From: Subsaximicrobium wynnwilliamsii
GTDB taxonomy: Bacteria; Bacteroidota; Bacteroidia; Flavobacteriales; Flavobacteriaceae
Reading direction: 5' to 3'
NCBI RefSeq assembly: GCF_007997225.1
Contig: NZ_VORM01000020.1
Coordinates: 1-64,000 of the forward strand
DNA length: 64,000 nt
This document shows, one piece after another, positions 59,676-64,000 of the stretch. A program made the position numbers and the translations under genes. Below the pieces are notes generated by a model. It had not been told where the DNA came from and did no database searches. It saw only the letters and a program-made list of their open reading frames with translations. How positions within the stretch are numbered: the first letter of the stretch is position 1; each line of letters begins with the position of its first letter.

Positions 59676-62630
59676 ATGGGAATTAAAGCTAAAGCAGGTC
59701 AAAAAAACAATGCATGTGAAGCACATATAGCTTTGGCAATAGATGAATCTGGATCTATTTCTGGTTCAGAAATTGATCAAATAAAAATGGGATTGAAAAA
59801 TTTTATCGCTTCCCAATTGAATAATGACAACAGAATCTCCTTAGTTGGGATGTCAAATTCAGATAACGATTTAAGATCTGACAATATTATTAATCAATTT
59901 GTAAATGATTCAACAAAATCTACTTTTGATAATTGGATTTTAGGTTTTAGAAGCAGAAGCGGAGCTGGTATAGGTTCTTCTTCAGCTCATTGGTCTTCTG
60001 CCTTGGAAACGATTCAATCGCTACAAAATCCTCCAGATGTCGTCATTATTATCACAGATGGTTTGTTAGTTGACACCCCAGCTAAGCTTCAAAACCGTAT
60101 AGCAACTGTAAACTCAAATTCTCATATTTTTGTTTATGGTATAGATGAAATAAATAGTTACCCTAACGGAAATAGCCTTTCTCAAACCTTAGATTTTTAT
60201 CTAGGAAGACCCGCTATACTAAGCACCGATAACTCCGATATACTTACTACAGATTATGTGACTATTCCTGATTTTTCAGGTTTAGAAAATGCATTGTCAG
60301 ACCTCTCACAAACATTAATTAATTCTAATATTGGATGTGGTAATCTTGATTTAATTTCAGAAAATATCACCATAGGGAAGTTAAGTTTAAATTGTAGCAA
60401 CGATGATTTGAATGTTGGTACAATTACTATAAGCAGTCAAAAAGCAGTACCCTATGTTATTGAAGCAGATACCCAGATCGCTAATATAAACGGATTGATT
60501 TTTTCATGTGCTATCGCTACCGAAATAGCTCCCAATGGCTCTGGTACTATCGTTCCGGTCAAGGTTAACGGAACGCCTTTCTCAGTCGGATTTCAAGAAG
60601 AATTAATAGCTATTGAAACGGTAAATAATCCAGAGAATTTGAAAATAGAATTTTGTGTTGTAGATAGACAGACAATAAAAAACGGGGAAGTAAGTGCTTT
60701 TATAAAATCCGAGTATGAATATTTTTTGAATTTGCTATGTTTACTTAAACAAAGCAAGTCTGACGAAGAGAAAGGATATACTAGAAATACATTGATTTTA
60801 CAGGCCAGAAATATTTTAAGAAAATTAGAAGAGACCAAACCTTGCGGAAATATAACGACAGTGCAAGAGATTTGCTGGATGACATTAGAAAACCATGAAT
60901 TTAATTCAACTATACCAGGACAAGCAGAGGTAGAGCAGGAGCAAAAGGATATGGTGGCGGCGGTCCAAAAAACCGTACAACCCATTTGGAGACCAAATAC
61001 TAAATATTATATGAGATTTAGGTTAAAGGATGAGGTTAACAATGGGGAATTTGAAGAACAAAATAAGGGGCTGTTTGACTACTATTATGGCTTCAAAACT
61101 GTAGGGCCAGTGGGTCATTATCACAAGGATAGTACAGTAGATTATATTCCTACAGACGCAAACCCAGATCAGTACCCACTAACGTCACTCCGCCAATACA
61201 TTGATTATAACCGTTCCTACCCGAATGCCGATGGCAACTTATTACAGGCAAAACCATTGTTCTATGGAAACAACCAATGTAAGATAACGGTTTATTTCAG
61301 TAAACCATTTACCTACCACATGCTCAATAAATGGCATAGTTATGAAGATAGTGATAGTGGTAATTCATTACCAGAATTAGCGGGTAGTATGCATATTGCG
61401 ATTAAAGACCCAGTAACTGATGTTATAATCCCTTACCCATTACCCGCAAACTTTAGTCAAGAAACGGTGCCTACAGGCCAAACATTTGCTACTTGGATTG
61501 AGTTTAACAGCCAAGAAGAATTAGAATTCAATGAGTGTATTCGTTTGATTGATGTTAATGATAATCCTATAGGAGAGTATTCTATTCTTAAAAAGGACTA
61601 TTTAATTGCCTCAGATACATACCGTTTGAGAATTGATGATGAAGCTGTGTTATCTGATAATTCAGATCTAATAAGTGGAAAAATTAAATGGGAAAGTTTA
61701 GCTGCTGATAATCCAACTGTTGTTTATGAATTTGACATAGTAGCAATTGGAAGCGAAGATGCCAATTGGAATATTGACAATAATCCAAGAATACCCATGA
61801 ACCTGCAACTACTCAATAATATGGTTGAATACATCAATCAAAATAATAGCGCGATTAATTGTGATTTAGAAATTGGAGAACCTATTCTACCAAATAGTTA
61901 TGCATATACAGTTACACTTACTAATTTAAAACCACGTAAGCTTTATACCGCACTTTTGTATAATGCTTTCGATAAAAATAATAGTGGTTCATTACAAGAT
62001 ACAGAGAGCGAAGAAGTGCACCAGTTTGTTTTTCAAACGTCCAGATATAAGAATTTTGAAGAACAAGTAAATAGTTATTGGCTAAGGGAACTAGACTCTG
62101 ATGGAATTGTAGTCAATGAGCAGCAAGCCGTTTTTATAATTCCATTGTCATTATCCGTCGATGAAATCGAAACCGCTTATAACATTGTTGCAGGGATTTC
62201 GGATATTAACAGCGAAAACTTAGAATCGCAATACTACCATTTGTTTGACCGAGCGACAGAGGGTGTATTAGGTATTAGCCCATTTAATCCACCTGAAAAT
62301 ACAGAATTCAATGTATTAAAGAACTTAAATACAGGTCAAACTTTTGGTATTTTAATCCGTAATCCGGAACCATTCAATATCCCTAAAATTCCTTTAGATA
62401 CTATTGAAGATACTGTAAAGGTAGTGTTCGCGAGTTCGGGAAATCCGAATAACACCTATAAGGTCTTACATTCTAAAGATTATTCACAAGTATTGATTAT
62501 GCATGATAGCAGGGAAATTACAGTAGATACGCTAAATTTTAAGTTCTCATATAAAATATGGAACGGTTCAGAATATATTACAAGTAGTGATGTTGTCATA
62601 GACAATATTTTAATAAATATAGAAAACTAA
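59676..62630 (+). CDS. 984-aa vWA-domain protein
   Basis: Residues about 15-215 form a von Willebrand A domain with the MIDAS motif DESGS (Asp23, Ser25, Ser27), a Ser/Thr-rich middle with SSAHWSSALETI and the later Asp in VVIIITDGLL. The remainder is beta-rich and unrecognised, with a helical stretch at about 345-390 and immunoglobulin-like strands near the end. There is no signal peptide. The protein probably binds a metal-dependent ligand or a partner in an assembly. It is 24 bp downstream of the DUF6734 gene and 6 bp before the last gene. Confidence 0.8.
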   Translation: MGIKAKAGQKNNACEAHIALAIDESGSISGSEIDQIKMGLKNFIASQLNNDNRISLVGMSNSDNDLRSDNIINQFVNDSTKSTFDNWILGFRSRSGAGIGSSSAHWSSALETIQSLQNPPDVVIIITDGLLVDTPAKLQNRIATVNSNSHIFVYGIDEINSYPNGNSLSQTLDFYLGRPAILSTDNSDILTTDYVTIPDFSGLENALSDLSQTLINSNIGCGNLDLISENITIGKLSLNCSNDDLNVGTITISSQKAVPYVIEADTQIANINGLIFSCAIATEIAPNGSGTIVPVKVNGTPFSVGFQEELIAIETVNNPENLKIEFCVVDRQTIKNGEVSAFIKSEYEYFLNLLCLLKQSKSDEEKGYTRNTLILQARNILRKLEETKPCGNITTVQEICWMTLENHEFNSTIPGQAEVEQEQKDMVAAVQKTVQPIWRPNTKYYMRFRLKDEVNNGEFEEQNKGLFDYYYGFKTVGPVGHYHKDSTVDYIPTDANPDQYPLTSLRQYIDYNRSYPNADGNLLQAKPLFYGNNQCKITVYFSKPFTYHMLNKWHSYEDSDSGNSLPELAGSMHIAIKDPVTDVIIPYPLPANFSQETVPTGQTFATWIEFNSQEELEFNECIRLIDVNDNPIGEYSILKKDYLIASDTYRLRIDDEAVLSDNSDLISGKIKWESLAADNPTVVYEFDIVAIGSEDANWNIDNNPRIPMNLQLLNNMVEYINQNNSAINCDLEIGEPILPNSYAYTVTLTNLKPRKLYTALLYNAFDKNNSGSLQDTESEEVHQFVFQTSRYKNFEEQVNSYWLRELDSDGIVVNEQQAVFIIPLSLSVDEIETAYNIVAGISDINSENLESQYYHLFDRATEGVLGISPFNPPENTEFNVLKNLNTGQTFGILIRNPEPFNIPKIPLDTIEDTVKVVFASSGNPNNTYKVLHSKDYSQVLIMHDSREITVDTLNFKFSYKIWNGSEYITSSDVVIDNILINIEN

Positions 62631-62636
62631 AAGAAG

Positions 62637-64000
62637 ATGGGTTTTATTAATACTTACAAAATAAGCAATGAAGGGACGAATAACTCCTATACTGATTCTA
62701 TTTCAAAAGAATTTATAGAAAATAGCACCTCTTTTGTATATACAATAGCAAGAACTGCAAATGGGAAATGTCTTTTATCTAAACTAGATATTTTAGGGGG
62801 TATCGTTTGGTCTAAAGAAATTAATAATCAAGATGTAGGTGCAGAACCCCTCTATATTGAAGCTACTTCAACCAATCCTATTCAATATACTGCGATTTCT
62901 AATAATGCGGATTCTGTAAATAGCTTTATTTACTTAATTACATTTGATGTAAATGGCAATATTGTAAAAATAAAAAAATTACAATTTCCTCGCTTTGGTG
63001 GCCAAGAAGGTGTTCATGTGCAATATTATAATAATTATTTTTTAATAGCTTATAATAAAAATGTTATAAAAGTAAATAGCGATGGAGTCGTATCTAACAT
63101 ATGGCAATTCTCAAATCAAAAATATGCTGTCGGTCCTGCATTTTCATTTTTTGTAGATCCGATTTCAGGTTATATGTTGTCTTTTCATCAAGTTTTTCAA
63201 GATGGTGTGGCTTATCTTGTATTAAGAGATGAAAACTTTGTTGTGGTAGAAGAAATTCAACTATTATATCCTAATGCTTCTAGTGGATCTGTACCTGCTG
63301 ATGCTGTATTTAAAAAAGCAAATAATACTTATTATTACTATTTTACAATATCTCAAGATTTTAGCAATATTAACAGAGAGGTCTGTATGGTAAAAACCCA
63401 AAATGCTCAAATTACATATCAAAAAATAATCCAATTACAAAAAAATAGTAACTTATTAAGTAATTTTACATTAGTAGATAATCATATATATTTTCATAGC
63501 TTTTACGGAATTATGAAATTATCTACAGATGACTTAACTCTTTTGTGGACAAAAAAAATAAATTCTTTTAATCAAATAATAAGATTAATTTACAATTCCA
63601 GTACATCAAATATTACATGTATCTACAATGATTTTTCTGGTGATTATAATTATAATAGCAAAGCTTTTCTTGTAGATAAGGAACTCAATAGTTGTCTTAC
63701 AATTTTACAAGACGTACCAACCTTAAATTCAGGCGTAATAGGCTTTTCAGTAACTAGCGATTTCGCTAAATCTGATGAATTAATTATTACTAGTGAATCA
63801 ATTTCTAACGACCTAACAAATGTCGAATTGATTATTGATGAATTGTGCCCTCCATCAGGAAGTGGTAATTATAATTTAGAAAAAAGCGCGATTTTTGCAA
63901 ATCCCGGAACAATCACGGCTGATGGCATAGATGCCTCTTTTATTACCGTTCAGTTGAAAGATAGTTCAGAAAATAACATCACGGTCGGAGGGGAAGCTGT
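62637..64000 (+). CDS. Large repeat protein with Big_1-like domain, 3' end outside window
   Basis: The frame opens at ATG 62637 (MGFINTYKISNEGTNNSY), 6 bp after the vWA gene, and stays open for 454 codons to the window edge. Residues 1-405 look like a beta-propeller: repeated strands with VYTIARTANGKCLLSKLD and LDILGGIVWSKEI. From about 412 a bacterial Ig-like (Big_1/invasin) domain begins (SAIFANPGTITADGIDASF, then ITVQLKD). No signal peptide is visible. It is probably a long extracellular or assembly protein of the same operon. Confidence 0.75.
   Translation, partial: MGFINTYKISNEGTNNSYTDSISKEFIENSTSFVYTIARTANGKCLLSKLDILGGIVWSKEINNQDVGAEPLYIEATSTNPIQYTAISNNADSVNSFIYLITFDVNGNIVKIKKLQFPRFGGQEGVHVQYYNNYFLIAYNKNVIKVNSDGVVSNIWQFSNQKYAVGPAFSFFVDPISGYMLSFHQVFQDGVAYLVLRDENFVVVEEIQLLYPNASSGSVPADAVFKKANNTYYYYFTISQDFSNINREVCMVKTQNAQITYQKIIQLQKNSNLLSNFTLVDNHIYFHSFYGIMKLSTDDLTLLWTKKINSFNQIIRLIYNSSTSNITCIYNDFSGDYNYNSKAFLVDKELNSCLTILQDVPTLNSGVIGFSVTSDFAKSDELIITSESISNDLTNVELIIDELCPPSGSGNYNLEKSAIFANPGTITADGIDASFITVQLKDSSENNITVGGEA

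Noticed and set aside
47453-64000. Prophage or contractile injection system
   Set aside because: No sheath, tube, baseplate, terminase, portal or capsid proteins are visible in the window. The lysozyme-like segment alone is not enough.
1-64000. CRISPR array
   Set aside because: No regularly spaced direct repeats with unique spacers were seen; the 73-bp array at 31.4 kb is tRNA-derived.

Overview
The window looks like a chromosome segment from a marine-type Flavobacteriaceae (Bacteroidota). The evidence is low GC, promoters of the TTTG/TAnnTTTG type, type IX secretion (T9SS) C-terminal sorting domains, lipoproteins with N-terminal Cys motifs, YadA-head/S74 proteins and flavobacterial-type tyrosine recombinase and IS elements. 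It opens at the 3' end of a 5S rRNA gene and its terminator.

Region 1 (0.3-14.6 kb): a PIF1/RecD-like helicase fused to HRDC and HTH domains, then a run of mostly minus-strand envelope genes (lipoproteins, a DUF4412 protein, a DUF4870 membrane protein). It includes two large secreted proteins that share one N-terminal module, one carrying an M43 metalloprotease and the other YadA-type repeats plus an S74 chaperone. This stretch is rich in decay: remnants of an acyl-CoA dehydrogenase, a helicase C-terminus and a T9SS tail, and a T9SS repeat protein with a nonsense codon and an internal deletion.

Region 2 (14.7-29.5 kb): an ECF-type sigma factor and a TPR anti-sigma-like membrane protein converge on a TPR-CHAT protease-like gene that has one in-frame stop. 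Then come housekeeping genes: acyl-CoA dehydrogenase, anmK, a Glu/Leu/Phe/Val dehydrogenase, nhaD, ExbB-ExbD-TonB, folC and a DUF1206 protein.

Region 3 (29.7-41.0 kb): an accessory island. It holds tRNA-Val(TAC), a tyrosine recombinase, a 73-bp tandem array of tRNA-Leu 5' halves in front of an intact tRNA-Leu(TAG), an IS4-type element with a 7-bp target duplication, a decayed gene, a two-gene defence-like operon (a Cap4/DUF4297-like small protein plus a 1494-aa Mrr-STAND-repeat protein resembling Avs) and an IS1380 element with a 5-bp duplication.

Region 4 (41.2-64.0 kb): three regulators (a LytTR protein with a pseudo-receiver, a TPR histidine kinase and a response regulator), a TIGR04141/DUF6119 gene with an in-frame stop, a small lipoprotein, and then one tightly packed plus-strand operon that runs off the window. 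The operon holds a 1066-aa protein ending in a pyroglutamyl-peptidase-like domain with Ser in place of the catalytic Cys, a lipoprotein, a 617-aa protein with a lysozyme/transglycosylase-like segment, a second lipoprotein, a ~1436-codon beta-rich giant with an in-frame TAG, a DUF6734-type glycosyltransferase-like protein, a 984-aa vWA protein and a large Big_1-type protein. None of the large proteins has a visible signal peptide. The operon is the best candidate here for an undescribed system; the alternation of large enzyme-like proteins with lipoproteins suggests effector/immunity-like pairs, which is inference only.

Four long genes are each cut by a single in-frame stop (TGA at 5624, TAG at 18872, TAA at 45440, TAG at 55513). 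This points to ongoing pseudogenisation or local base errors, and not to reassignment of one codon.
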